From: Shewanella benthica
Lineage (GTDB): Bacteria; Pseudomonadota; Gammaproteobacteria; Enterobacterales; Shewanellaceae
Length of the DNA stretch: 64,000 nucleotides
Direction of reading: 5' to 3'
Assembly: GCA_023284085.1 (NCBI GenBank)
Contig: JAKVHY010000001.1
Coordinates: 62,001 to 126,000 of the forward strand
Positions 53,833-64,000 of the stretch are shown here, in pieces. The translations under genes and the position numbers were made by a program. Under the pieces are notes generated by a model. It worked only from the letters and a program-made list of their open reading frames with translations. It ran no database searches and was not told the DNA's origin. The number at the start of each line of letters is the position of its first letter. The stretch's first letter is position 1.

Positions 53833-55677
53833 TTATAGCGTACAGTTATCGCAGAACAGGTACATGCCGTTAGGATCATCGAAGCTATTGAACTCTTCAA
53901 TCACACCGGACCACTGGGTCAGCACTTGTTCTATGATTGAATTACCCATGCTGCTCTGGGGCAAGTAAGCGGCGGCCGATGCGAACATCTCCTGGATAAA
54001 TAGCTCTTGTGGGCTCAACTCCTGTTCTATTATTTGACTATCGAACTCTGTTAAGTCAGCCATTTCAGCTGCCTTGGCAACGGCTTTGTCCAGATCGCCA
54101 AGCTCATCGATAAGTCCTAACTCGAGTGCCTTACGGCCGGACCACACTCGTCCCTGGGCGATGGCATCGACTTCCTCCAGGCTCATGTCGCGCTCTTTAG
54201 CGACCAGAGAGATGAAGTCATGGTATCCACGTTCGATATGACGTTGAATCACGCTCTTAATCTCAGGGGTTAAGCCTTTGGCCACCGAAATGCCCGCCCA
54301 CTGTGAGGTGGCGACACCATCTGTGTGTATGCCTAAGCTAGAGAGTGAATCTTCGAAGGTGGTGATCATACCGAAGATGCCGATGGAGCCCGTGAGTGTG
54401 GTGGGTGTAGCATAGATGTAGTCGGCGCTCGCCGAGATCCAGTATCCACCGGAAGCGGCATAGCTGCCCATGCTCACGACGACAGGTTTACCGGCAGTCT
54501 TGAGTGCCAGCACTTCTTGACGGATTTGCTCAGAGGCAAACGCACTGCCGCCTGGGCTATCTACGCGCAGCACAACGGCCTTGACCTTATCATCAAATCT
54601 GGCCTTGCGAAGTAGCTGGGAGGTGCTCTCACCACCAATCTGACCGGCGGGTTGATTACCGTTGAGTATGGTGCCTTTCGCCACTATGATGCCGACGGTA
54701 TCCTCGATGAAGAGATCCGCTTGAGTCGACATGAGCGATTGATAGTCATACAAGCTTACCTGCTTGTAGCTGTTGCCGTCTGCGGCTTTACCCACAGTGT
54801 CTATCATTTCGAGTCTGAAGGCTTCAGCAGAGGCTAATTCGTCTACCCAACCCATGTTGATTGCCATATCTGCCGATTTACCATCGGCCTTATCTAGCTC
54901 ACGCAGGTAATCTTCTGCATCGAGCACCAGCTGCTCAGGGTTGATGTCGCGGTTGCTTGACACTGTGGCTGCATAACTGGCCCAGATATCATTGAGTAAT
55001 TCAATGTTGGCTTCTTTAGCAGCCGGAGACATATCGTCGCGGATATAAGGCTCGACTGCTGACTTGAAGGTACCGACACGGAAAATATGCGCATTAATTT
55101 TAAGCTTATCTAATGCAGATTTATAGTACTGACGGTAGCGACTCAAGCCGTTTAATTCCACACTTCCCTGTGGATTAAGATAGATGGTGTCGGCGAAGCT
55201 GGCTAAGAAGTACTGATTCTGTCCGTACCAATTGGCTGTTGCCAATATGGGTTTGCCCGTTGCTTTAAAGCGGGTCAGGGCATCACCAATAGATTGAAGT
55301 TTACTTATCCCAGTCCATCTGAGGTGACCCATGTCTAATACGATAGCAGAGATACGCTCATCGGCGGCGGCATTATCGATGACATTGAGGATATCGGCGA
55401 GTAATATTTCACCCGAACCATCGTTATTTTTGCTGCTTTTCATGGCCGCTTCGATGGGATCGACTTGACGCTTTTGTTCAACGACTGAACCGGCTAAGTC
55501 CAGAACCAGGGCTGAGCCTGATTCAACCTGAACATCATCATCGACACTGACAGCGACGATGACTATGGCGAGGAAGCCGAAAAAGAACAGGTTAAGCACC
55601 AGCTTTCTAAATCCGTTGATACTTTTCCAGATTAGCTGAAATATTCTTTTAATTAATGAGGGTTTAGCGGACATCAT
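53833..55677 (-). CDS. sppA: signal peptide peptidase SppA (67K type)
   Basis: A 614-residue inner-membrane serine protease that degrades leftover signal peptides. One N-terminal transmembrane segment (about 22-45) is followed by two tandem SppA domains. The general-base Lys lies in RVGTFKSAVEPYIRDD and the nucleophile Ser in VSMGSYAASGGYWIS, as in the Ser-Lys dyad of E. coli SppA. Length is close to E. coli (618). A second in-frame ATG is one codon in. Confidence 0.95.
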   Translation of the reverse strand: MMSAKPSLIKRIFQLIWKSINGFRKLVLNLFFFGFLAIVIVAVSVDDDVQVESGSALVLDLAGSVVEQKRQVDPIEAAMKSSKNNDGSGEILLADILNVIDNAAADERISAIVLDMGHLRWTGISKLQSIGDALTRFKATGKPILATANWYGQNQYFLASFADTIYLNPQGSVELNGLSRYRQYYKSALDKLKINAHIFRVGTFKSAVEPYIRDDMSPAAKEANIELLNDIWASYAATVSSNRDINPEQLVLDAEDYLRELDKADGKSADMAINMGWVDELASAEAFRLEMIDTVGKAADGNSYKQVSLYDYQSLMSTQADLFIEDTVGIIVAKGTILNGNQPAGQIGGESTSQLLRKARFDDKVKAVVLRVDSPGGSAFASEQIRQEVLALKTAGKPVVVSMGSYAASGGYWISASADYIYATPTTLTGSIGIFGMITTFEDSLSSLGIHTDGVATSQWAGISVAKGLTPEIKSVIQRHIERGYHDFISLVAKERDMSLEEVDAIAQGRVWSGRKALELGLIDELGDLDKAVAKAAEMADLTEFDSQIIEQELSPQELFIQEMFASAAAYLPQSSMGNSIIEQVLTQWSGVIEEFNSFDDPNGMYLFCDNCTL

Positions 55678-55840
55678 CCATTCCTTTGTTACTTCAATAT
55701 CACTATGCTAACTGAAAAAATGCGAATTGGGTTAATTGAATTGTAAAGGAATCTGATAAAACCTAGGTGGGTCTAGAGTTGAGCTTAGGAGAAACAAGAG
55801 GTATGCTGATTTAAATCACTTGTTTAAAAAGGATGTTTGA

Positions 55841-57874
<2,034 letters not shown>

Positions 57875-57896
57875 TATTTTTAAGCTCATTAACTGG

Positions 57897-57943
57897 GCCT
57901 GATCCAATAAGCAAATCACTGTTTATTGAGATCGGGCTTTTTT
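57897..57943 (+). terminator. fadH terminator
   Basis: GCCTGATC and GATCGGGC pair around an inner CAATAA/TTATTG pair; TTTTTTG follows. It lies 23 bases after the stop. Confidence 0.88.
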
Positions 57944-57961
57944 GTGTCTAATTAATCAGGA

Positions 57962-58185
57962 TTAGGTTTGTTCAAGGATGATCGGTGCGGCTGATATATA
58001 GGGCCTAGAAGCATATATTGTCTGACTGGCAGATTAGGCTTTGGTTTGTATTTAGATGATCACAGCGGCTGATATAGGGATTGGAGCTCTATATTGTCGG
58101 CTAAAGAGATTAGGGCTTGGTTTGTACTAAGATGATCACAGCGGCTGATATAGGGATTGGAGTTCTATATTGTCGGCTAAAGATA
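57962..58185. repeat. tandem repeats derived from the yfaE 3' end
   Basis: Two near-identical 76-bp units (58034-58109 and 58110-58185) and an older, diverged 72-bp unit (57962-58033). Each starts with TTAGG, the complement of the last codon and stop of yfaE, and continues with sequence like the yfaE 3' end. The units therefore read as duplicated 3' ends of yfaE plus a spacer. Their minus-strand frame contains copies of the last codons and stop, so they are not new genes. Confidence 0.8.
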
Positions 58186-58560
58186 TTAGGCTTTGGTTTG
58201 TTCTAGGGCGATGACAGCGGTTGTTATGCCCGGGCGAGTCACGACATCTGCGCCTTCTGGTGACAGATTAAGATCTAAGTCGCTAGTGGGAGTACAACAA
58301 CAGGGCAGACACTCATCGGCTTTGAGTGTGACTAAGGGCTGGGTATGGTAGGTCACGCTGCCGCTGATGATTTTGGTTTTACAGGCACCGCAATAACCAT
58401 TACGGCACTCCGAGAAGACCTGAATTTTCTTATGCTCCAGTGCAATCAAGAGGCTAGGGTGCTGCTGATTAAACAGCAGCACTGGCTGGCCATCGAGACT
58501 GACGATGGGGGCTTTTTTTAAGATTTTACTAAAGGTCAAAATCTTCAAATTCACTTTCAT
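58186..58560 (-). CDS. yfaE: 2Fe-2S ferredoxin YfaE (ribonucleotide reductase cofactor maintenance)
   Basis: About 124 residues, or shorter with an alternative start. Four cysteines bind a 2Fe-2S cluster: the first three in [12 protein letters not shown], the fourth in DECLPCCC. YfaE maintains the diferric-tyrosyl cofactor of NrdB. The ATG at 58560 gives a 32-base overlap with the end of nrdB; a TTG at 58539 would reduce the overlap to about ten bases, so the start is uncertain. The downstream 3' end is the template of the tandem repeats at 57962-58185. Confidence 0.88.
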   Translation of the reverse strand: MKVNLKILTFSKILKKAPIVSLDGQPVLLFNQQHPSLLIALEHKKIQVFSECRNGYCGACKTKIISGSVTYHTQPLVTLKADECLPCCCTPTSDLDLNLSPEGADVVTRPGITTAVIALEQTKA

Positions 58561-59659
58561 CGATAGAGGCATCGATTTGACCCACAAGGTAAGAGGACAC
58601 TTCTACTTCTTGTGGCGCGACTTGAACCGCATCACTCTCTAACCAGTTCTTCATCCAAGGCAGTGGGTTGGTTATCTCTTTATAGTGACATGGCAGGTTG
58701 ACCGACTTCATGCGCTCATTAGTAATGTACTCGACATATTGACACAAGATTGCTTCGTTAAGACCGATCATGGAGCCGTCTTTAAACAGGTATTGGGCCC
58801 ATTCTTTCTCTTGCTCGGCGGCTTTGACAAAAATGTCATAGGCTTGCTGTTCACACTCTTCGGCTATCTCACCCATTTCAGGATCGTCAGCACCGGCACG
58901 CATTATCTTGAGGATATGTTGCGTGCTGTTAAGGTGCAGCGCCTCATCACGGGCGATAAGACGGATAATCTTAGCGTTGCCTTCCATGACATTACGCTCG
59001 GCGAATGCGAAAGAGCAGGCGAAGCTCACGTAGAAACGAATCGCTTCTAACACGTTGACTGACACCATACACAGATAGAGTGACTTCTTGATCGTACGCT
59101 GTGTGACCAGCAGCTCTTTACCGTTTATGGTGTGGGTGCCTTCGCCGTGAAGGTGAAAGGCTTGGGTGAGCAGAATCAAGTCATCATAGTACTGGGCAAT
59201 ATCTGTCGCACGCTTGAGGATCTCTTCATTTTGAACTATGTCATCAAAAATGATAGAAGGATCGTTGACAATATTACGTATGATATGAGTGTAAGAGCGT
59301 GAGTGAATGGTCTCAGAGAAAGACCAGGTTTCGATCCAGGTTTCCAGTTCAGGTAGCGACACCAGAGGCAAGAATGCTACATTCGGTGAGCGGCCCTGAA
59401 TCGAGTCGAGTAAGGTTTGATATTTCAGATTGGAGATAAAAATATGTTTTTCATGATCTGGAAGAGCGGCGTAATCAATTTTATCTTTACTGACATCGAC
59501 TTCTTCTGGACGCCAGAAAAAAGACAGCTGTTTTTCAATCAGCTTTTCAAACACTTCATATTTTTGTACGTCGTAACGGGCGACGTTAACCGACTGCCCC
59601 ATGAACATAGGTTCAAGACGCGCATTATTAGGTGTTTGACAAAATGTAGAGTAGGCCAT
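58529..59659 (-). CDS. nrdB: class Ia ribonucleotide reductase beta subunit
   Basis: 376 residues carrying the diiron-tyrosyl radical used by NrdA. Iron-ligand motifs ([13 protein letters not shown], then [16 protein letters not shown], and [15 protein letters not shown]) and the C-terminal EFEDFDL tail that docks with NrdA are visible. Length is the E. coli size (376). It is cotranscribed behind nrdA. Confidence 0.97.
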   Translation of the reverse strand: MAYSTFCQTPNNARLEPMFMGQSVNVARYDVQKYEVFEKLIEKQLSFFWRPEEVDVSKDKIDYAALPDHEKHIFISNLKYQTLLDSIQGRSPNVAFLPLVSLPELETWIETWSFSETIHSRSYTHIIRNIVNDPSIIFDDIVQNEEILKRATDIAQYYDDLILLTQAFHLHGEGTHTINGKELLVTQRTIKKSLYLCMVSVNVLEAIRFYVSFACSFAFAERNVMEGNAKIIRLIARDEALHLNSTQHILKIMRAGADDPEMGEIAEECEQQAYDIFVKAAEQEKEWAQYLFKDGSMIGLNEAILCQYVEYITNERMKSVNLPCHYKEITNPLPWMKNWLESDAVQVAPQEVEVSSYLVGQIDASIDESEFEDFDL

Positions 59660-59676
59660 GTTTTCTTCCAGAATAC

Positions 59677-59693
59677 AGGGGCATCATGCCCCT
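59677..59693. other. short hairpin between nrdA and nrdB
   Basis: AGGGGCA and TGCCCCT form a 7-bp stem with a TCA loop, close to the nrdB start. It is within the operon and lacks a T run, so it may affect mRNA stability or nrdB translation; this is inference. Confidence 0.45.
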
Positions 59694-59780
59694 AATAAAT
59701 TTAATTATGGACTCAATCATTATATGACGAGTCCAGATCTCAATCACTGCAGCGTGACCAAACCTTTATACAGATTGGTA

Positions 59781-62069
59781 TTATATCTTACACGCACCGC
59801 CTTCGCAGTCTTCGTCTTCTTTCTCTATGCTGATTATGCTATCTAGCTGATCCGAAGCGCCATCACGAGTGTTGTGATAGTAGAGCGTCTTGACACCGAG
59901 TTTGTAGGCATTCAACAGGTCTTTCAATAATACCTGCATCGGGACCTTGTTACCTTCGAATCGGCTAGGATCATAGTTAGTGTTTGCCGAAATGGCTTGG
60001 TCGACAAACTTCTGCATCAAGCCCACAAGCTGTATATAGCCATCATTGTTAGGCATCTGCCAAAGCAGCTCATAGCTATGTTGATACTTCTCGAAATCCG
60101 GGACCACTTGCTTTAGCTGACCATCTTTACTCGACTTAACACTGATGAGTCCACGCGGTGGCTCGATACCGTTTGTCGCGTTGGAGATCTGCGATGATGT
60201 TTCTGATGGCATCAGAGCCGATAAGGTGGAGTTACGCAGTCCATGCTTAACGATGTCTTGACGCAGTGTCTCCCAATCCATATGCAATGGCTCATCACAT
60301 ATCTTATCCAGGGCACGCTTATAGGTATCGATGGGCAGTACACCCTTCGAATACGTCGTTTCATGGAATAACGGGCAGGGGCCTTGCTCTTTGGCCAAAT
60401 TCATCGAAGCCTTGAGCAGGTAGTATTGTATGGCTTCGAATGTTTTATGGGTGATGTTATTCGCCGAACCATCTGAGTAGCGTACACCTTCCTTCGCCAA
60501 GTAATTAGCAAAGTTAATCACGCCTATGCCTAAGGTACGACGATTCATCGAAGACTTGCGTGCTGCGATGATAGGGTAATCCTGATAATCGAGTAAGTTA
60601 TCTAAGGCTCTCACTGCCAGGTCTGCCAAGGGCTCGAGTTCGGATAGATCTTTGATCGCACCTAAGTTTAAAGCAGACAAGGTACAGAGGGCTATTTCGC
60701 CTTCTGGATCATCTATGTTATTGAGCGGCTTAGTCGGCAGTGCAATCTCAAGACACAGGTTTGACTGTCTGATCGGTGCAACCTTACTGTCAAAAGGACT
60801 GTGGGTATTACAATGATCCACATTTTGAATATAGATACGGCCAGTAGAGGCACGCTCTTGCATCATCAATGAGAATAGCTCTGTCGCCTTTATCTGTGTT
60901 TTGCGCACAGAGGCATCGGCTTCATATTGAAGATACAGACGTTCAAACTCGTCTTGATCTGCAAAAAATGCATCATAAAGTCCAGGGACATCCGATGGGC
61001 TAAATAAACTGATCATTCCGCCTTTGATCAGGCGTTGATACATGAGTTTGTTGAGCTGGACACCATAATCCAGATGACGGACACGGTTATCTTCGACACC
61101 ACGGTTATTCTTCAATACCAGTAGAGATTCGACTTCGAGGTGCCAGAGAGGGTAGAACAAGGTGGCTGCACCACCACGAACTCCGCCTTGGGAACAAGAC
61201 TTAACCGCGGTCTGAAAATACTTAAAGAAAGGCAGACAACCCGTATGGAAAGCCTCACCGCCACGGATTGGGCTACCCAAGGCTCTAATTCGGCCCGCAT
61301 TCACACCTATGCCGGCGCGCTGGCTGACATATTTAACGATAGAAGAGGCCGTCGCATTGATTGAATCTAAGCTATCGCCACATTCGATCAACACACATGA
61401 GCTAAATTGGCGTGTCGGAGTACGCACCCCAGCCATGATCGGTGTTGGCAGTGAAATTTTAAAGGTGGAAACTGCATCATAGAAACGCTTAATGTAGCTA
61501 AGGCGTGTCTCTTGCGGATATTTAGCGAACAAACAGGCGGCGACTAAGATATAAAGGAACTGCGCACTCTCATATATCTCGTGAGTGACTCGGTTTTGCA
61601 CCAAGTACTTACCTTCCAGTTGTTTGACTGCCGCGTAGGAAAAGCTCATATCACGCCAGTGATCCACATAACCATCTAAGATGTCGAGTTCTTCGCGGCT
61701 GTAATCTTCAAGAATATGCTTGTCATATTTACCTGCCTCGACCAGCTTCACAACATGATCATACAATGCAGGCGGCTCAAACTGGCCGAATGCCTTCTTT
61801 CTTAAATGAAAGACGGCTAAGCGGGCAGAGAGGAACTGGTAATCTGGTGCTTCTGGTGAGATGAGATCGGCAGCGGCCTTAATAATCGTTTCATGAATAG
61901 CTTCGGTAGGAATACCATCGAAAAATTGCAGATGCGATCTAAGCTCCACCTCTGATACCGACACATTTTTAAGATCTTTGGCTGCCCAAGTGATCACGCG
62001 GTGGATTTTTTCTAGGTCGATGGTCTCGCGCTCGCCACTACGTTTGGTGACTTTCATATTGCTATTCAT
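59781..62069 (-). CDS. nrdA: class Ia ribonucleotide reductase alpha subunit
   Basis: 762 residues, the catalytic subunit reducing NDPs to dNDPs. The N-terminal ATP-cone (KVTKRSGERETIDLEKIHRVITWAAKDL) mediates allosteric control. Catalytic cysteines include QFSSCVLIECGDSLDS and NLCLEIALPTKPLN, and the C-terminal CEGGACKI redox pair is present, as in E. coli CESGACKI. Length and gene order (nrdA-nrdB-yfaE) match the enterobacterial operon. The promoter region carries NrdR and DnaA boxes. Confidence 0.97.
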   Translation of the reverse strand: MNSNMKVTKRSGERETIDLEKIHRVITWAAKDLKNVSVSEVELRSHLQFFDGIPTEAIHETIIKAAADLISPEAPDYQFLSARLAVFHLRKKAFGQFEPPALYDHVVKLVEAGKYDKHILEDYSREELDILDGYVDHWRDMSFSYAAVKQLEGKYLVQNRVTHEIYESAQFLYILVAACLFAKYPQETRLSYIKRFYDAVSTFKISLPTPIMAGVRTPTRQFSSCVLIECGDSLDSINATASSIVKYVSQRAGIGVNAGRIRALGSPIRGGEAFHTGCLPFFKYFQTAVKSCSQGGVRGGAATLFYPLWHLEVESLLVLKNNRGVEDNRVRHLDYGVQLNKLMYQRLIKGGMISLFSPSDVPGLYDAFFADQDEFERLYLQYEADASVRKTQIKATELFSLMMQERASTGRIYIQNVDHCNTHSPFDSKVAPIRQSNLCLEIALPTKPLNNIDDPEGEIALCTLSALNLGAIKDLSELEPLADLAVRALDNLLDYQDYPIIAARKSSMNRRTLGIGVINFANYLAKEGVRYSDGSANNITHKTFEAIQYYLLKASMNLAKEQGPCPLFHETTYSKGVLPIDTYKRALDKICDEPLHMDWETLRQDIVKHGLRNSTLSALMPSETSSQISNATNGIEPPRGLISVKSSKDGQLKQVVPDFEKYQHSYELLWQMPNNDGYIQLVGLMQKFVDQAISANTNYDPSRFEGNKVPMQVLLKDLLNAYKLGVKTLYYHNTRDGASDQLDSIISIEKEDEDCEGGACKI

Positions 62070-62215
62070 TAAAGATAGGCCTTGATAATAATTTTTGAGT
62101 ATGAGGGGTTAAGCTCATCCTACGATTCCCTGTATAACAACCAATTTCAACACCTAAATTGGTAATTTCCATGACGATAAATAAGTCATTACTTGTGTCT
62201 CTATTTGTCACTCAC

Positions 62216-62231
62216 ACACAAGATATAGTGT
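62216..62231 (-). promoter_or_regulatory. NrdR box 1
   Basis: ACACAAGATATAGTGT agrees with the NrdR consensus (ACACWATATATWGTGT) at 15 of 16 positions by eye. It is about 29 bases from box 2 at 62245-62260 and just downstream of the predicted transcription start. Confidence 0.75.
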
Positions 62232-62244
62232 TTTTAAATTTCTA

Positions 62245-62260
62245 AGGTACAAGATAGTGT
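62245..62260 (-). promoter_or_regulatory. NrdR box 2 (half conserved)
   Basis: The right half ATAGTGT is preserved and the left half is poor. It overlaps the -10 hexamer (complement of AAGATA), the position expected for an NrdR site that blocks RNA polymerase. Confidence 0.55.
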
Positions 62261-62279
62261 CGTTTTGGTGATTTTGCAA
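62251..62279 (-). promoter_or_regulatory. nrdA promoter
   Basis: Minus strand TTGCAA (62279-62274), a 17-base spacer, then TATCTT (62256-62251). The -10 region is inside NrdR box 2. The spacing is ideal for sigma-70. Confidence 0.65.
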
Positions 62280-62311
62280 GTCCAAATTATTTCAACAAGC
62301 TGTGGTCATCT

Positions 62312-62320
62312 TGTGGATAA
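62312..62320 (-). promoter_or_regulatory. DnaA box upstream of nrdA
   Basis: TGTGGATAA, the complement of the perfect DnaA box TTATCCACA. A second weaker box, TGTGGTCAT, lies at 62301-62309. E. coli nrdAB is known to be regulated by DnaA at equivalent boxes upstream of its promoter, so a replication-linked role is likely. Confidence 0.7.
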
Positions 62321-62421
62321 CTTGAGGGTAAGATTTAGGGTTAGTATTGGCTAACCTTTGAGGTCGGAATTCATTGGCTTTATCCCATCGAGGTGGAATA
62401 TTGAACGGACCACACAAGATG

Positions 62422-62452
62422 AAAAGATCCCATGATCGATTGGCGATCTTTT
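62422..62452 (-). terminator. gph terminator
   Basis: AAAAGATC (62422-62429) and GATCTTTT (62445-62452) form an 8-bp stem with a 15-nt loop on the minus strand, about 40 bases past the gph stop. The GATC steps are also Dam sites. Confidence 0.65.
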
Positions 62453-62492
62453 CGATCTTATGAACCTTTTATGAGCAAGGAACGCCTGTGTG

Positions 62493-63176
62493 CTAACTGA
62501 GAAATTTAATTACATCCAGGGGGGAGTCGAAATGATAATCGCTTGGCCAATTATCCGGCGTATCTGCTTCATCGATATAGCCCCATAGCGCGACACCCCC
62601 TAGCATTCCCGATGCCCGCGCCGCGACCAGATCCCGTTTCGCATCCCCAAGGTAGAGAATTTCTTGGTTTTTGCATTCTATCTGCTGTGAGGCGAGCAGC
62701 ATGGGCGCGGTATGAGGTTTAGCGTAAAGTGTACTGTCACCGCTGATCACGGTTTTCATGGATTGCGTCAAACCTAGGGCCGCGATCAGAGGCCGGGTGT
62801 ATCTGGCGGGCTTGTTGGTCACTATGCCAAAGGGGATGCCTCGGTGGTCCAAATGCGCGAGCAGCTCAGCGATACCGGCAAATAAACGGCAAAATTGACC
62901 GTTTACATGGGTATAAAAACTCAAGAGTAACTGCTGTGCCTTAAGGTGAACCTCCTCAGATGCCTCTGGCAAGGCCGCTTTAGCTAGCGCCATACTGCCA
63001 TCGGAGGCAACATGGCGCATCTCTTCGAGACTAACTTGCGGGTAACCTAACTCGGCTAAGCCCATATTCAGCGCCGCCACCAGATCTGGTGCGGTGTCGG
63101 CGAGCGTACCGTCAAGATCGAATAACACGGCTTTTATGCTGACGCTGCTAGCCTCATCGAGATGTGTTGTCATCAA
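62493..63176 (-). CDS. gph: phosphoglycolate phosphatase
   Basis: A 227-residue HAD-family phosphatase that dephosphorylates 2-phosphoglycolate formed during DNA repair. HAD motif I ([16 protein letters not shown]), motif II threonine in [11 protein letters not shown], and motif IV in [14 protein letters not shown] are present. It overlaps ubiG by 4 bases, so the two are probably translated together. Length is shorter than E. coli Gph (252) but within the family. Confidence 0.93.
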   Translation of the reverse strand: MMTTHLDEASSVSIKAVLFDLDGTLADTAPDLVAALNMGLAELGYPQVSLEEMRHVASDGSMALAKAALPEASEEVHLKAQQLLLSFYTHVNGQFCRLFAGIAELLAHLDHRGIPFGIVTNKPARYTRPLIAALGLTQSMKTVISGDSTLYAKPHTAPMLLASQQIECKNQEILYLGDAKRDLVAARASGMLGGVALWGYIDEADTPDNWPSDYHFDSPLDVIKFLS

Positions 63177-63898
63177 TCTTCACTCTTACGTGTGGCGATC
63201 ATGTAGTTCACATCGACACTTTTGCTATAAGTGAAGGTGTCTGTTAGCGGATTATAGGTGATCCCCGTTGCATCTTCACAGAACAGCTCGGCATGCTCGG
63301 CCAGTGAAATTAACTCAGATGGCTTGATAAACTTCTTATGGTCATGGGTGCCCACTGGCAGCATCTTTAGCAGGTATTCGGCGCCCAAGATGGTTTCTAT
63401 ATAAGCCCGCAGATTTCGATTGATGGTGGAGAAGAACACATAACCGCCGGGTTTTACCATATCGGCACAGGCTTGAACCACAGAGCGAGGGCTAGGGACG
63501 TGTTCGAGCATCTCCATACAGGTGATCACATCGTAGCTAGCCAGATTTGTTTCTCGGTGAGATTCGGCAGTGTCCTGTATATAGTCAAGCTGCACGCCGG
63601 TTTCTATGGCGTGCAGTCTGGCGACATCAAGAGGTTCAGTGCCCATGTCTAAGCCGTTAACTTTGGCGCCGATGCGGGCCATGCTCTCAGATAAAATACC
63701 ACCGCCACAGCCGACATCCAGGACCCGCTTACCAAACAGACCACCACAGGTTTGATCGATATAGTTGAGTCGAAGAGGATTAAGCTTATGTAATGGTTTA
63801 AATTCGCCTTCTGGATCCCACCAGGTGGCTGCCATTTTTTCGAATTTTGCGATCTCGGCCGGATCGACATTTATCTCAGGTTTAATGTCTTGCTCCAC
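63173..63898 (-). CDS. ubiG: ubiquinone biosynthesis O-methyltransferase
   Basis: A 241-residue SAM-dependent methyltransferase that carries out both O-methylations in ubiquinone synthesis. The N-terminus ([37 protein letters not shown]) and SAM-binding [20 protein letters not shown] are diagnostic. [11 protein letters not shown] is the post-I motif. It is the first gene of ubiG-gph; in many gammaproteobacteria nrdA is also nearby. The upstream region reaches the window edge. Confidence 0.96.
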   Translation of the reverse strand: MEQDIKPEINVDPAEIAKFEKMAATWWDPEGEFKPLHKLNPLRLNYIDQTCGGLFGKRVLDVGCGGGILSESMARIGAKVNGLDMGTEPLDVARLHAIETGVQLDYIQDTAESHRETNLASYDVITCMEMLEHVPSPRSVVQACADMVKPGGYVFFSTINRNLRAYIETILGAEYLLKMLPVGTHDHKKFIKPSELISLAEHAELFCEDATGITYNPLTDTFTYSKSVDVNYMIATRKSED

Positions 63899-64000
63899 TA
63901 TATCACCTCAATAGGGATTATTAATGACGCCATTATACCCATAGAATGTCAGATTCAAAGCCGGTATCAATATGAATCCCACGATAGCTATAGGCCAGCT
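63899..64000. other. ubiG upstream edge
   Basis: The last 102 bases of the window contain no complete gene. It is probably the ubiG promoter region; in related genomes gyrA is divergent here, but that gene is outside the window. Confidence 0.4.

Larger units (their letters stand above)
62070..62492. promoter_or_regulatory. nrdA upstream region
   Basis: 423 bases with no gene. From nrdA outwards it holds the NrdR box (62216-62231), a second half-conserved box (62245-62260), a sigma-70-like promoter (-35 TTGCAA at 62274-62279, -10 TATCTT complement at 62251-62256, 17-base spacer) and a perfect DnaA box at 62312-62320. A gph terminator lies at 62422-62452. The sequence in between has nothing I recognise. 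Confidence 0.7.

Noticed and set aside
57962..58185. A short gene in the yfaE repeat region
   Set aside because: The minus-strand frame is made of copied yfaE 3' ends with stops in each unit.

Overview
The window looks like a piece of a marine Shewanella chromosome (Gammaproteobacteria). The evidence is moderate GC, protein families and gene orders typical of that genus (fldA-ybfE-DUF2788-ybfF-seqA-pgm; ubiG-gph-nrdA-nrdB-yfaE; earP-efp with Arg32 in EF-P), an astE gene, a bkd operon behind a LiuR-like palindrome, and a HexR-like box in front of adhE. No database search was possible, so genus is inferred from recognised families and synteny. No phage, insertion sequence, CRISPR array or integrase was seen. 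It is mostly housekeeping chromosome with some unusual intergenic structure.

Layout. 1-8.2 kb: small membrane protein, nudL and pabB (minus), class I fumarase, a secreted S9 peptidase, and a DUF2157/GDYXXLXY membrane pair. 8.2-10.3 kb: a long leader followed by a NifU-like scaffold gene and a GGGtGRT-family gene, the least understood protein pair here. 10.4-19.2 kb: C2/fermentative carbon metabolism: aceA, a divergent LysR regulator, glcB, adhE and the MarC-family gene ychE. 19.4-22.5 kb: an NHL-propeller lipoprotein, a histidine kinase and a stand-alone receiver protein in one operon. 22.6-31.2 kb: dgt-like, yfbR, alaA, efp, earP, fldA, ybfE, DUF2788 and ybfF (all minus), then seqA. 31.3-42.2 kb: pgm, msrA, astE, the branched-chain keto acid dehydrogenase operon (E1alpha, E1beta, E2), nadA and a NIT-domain chemoreceptor. 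42.3-42.9 kb: one intact tRNA-Ser(GGA) plus three decayed 3' fragments separated by terminators. 43.1-57.9 kb: cls, a YafD-like protein, a RecQ-like helicase, a DUF885 lipoprotein, an orphan OmpR-family regulator, an M14 cytosolic-type carboxypeptidase, a zinc-ribbon protein, yeaC, ansA, sppA and fadH. 58-64 kb: the class Ia ribonucleotide reductase operon (nrdA, nrdB, yfaE) with NrdR and DnaA boxes, then gph and ubiG.

How it works together. aceA and glcB form the glyoxylate shunt. With the bkd complex and FadH they allow growth on branched-chain amino acids and fatty acids, and AdhE with class I fumarase covers low-oxygen metabolism. EarP rhamnosylates EF-P at Arg32. NrdAB, YfaE, YfbR and the Dgt-like protein tune dNTP pools, and SeqA restrains replication initiation.

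Most worth a second look: the hairpin-linker array at 28121-28335, the decayed tRNA-Ser array at 42382-42888, the 76-bp tandem repeats that copy the 3' end of yfaE, the NifU-like/GGGtGRT pair with its long leader, and the NHL-lipoprotein/kinase/receiver operon.
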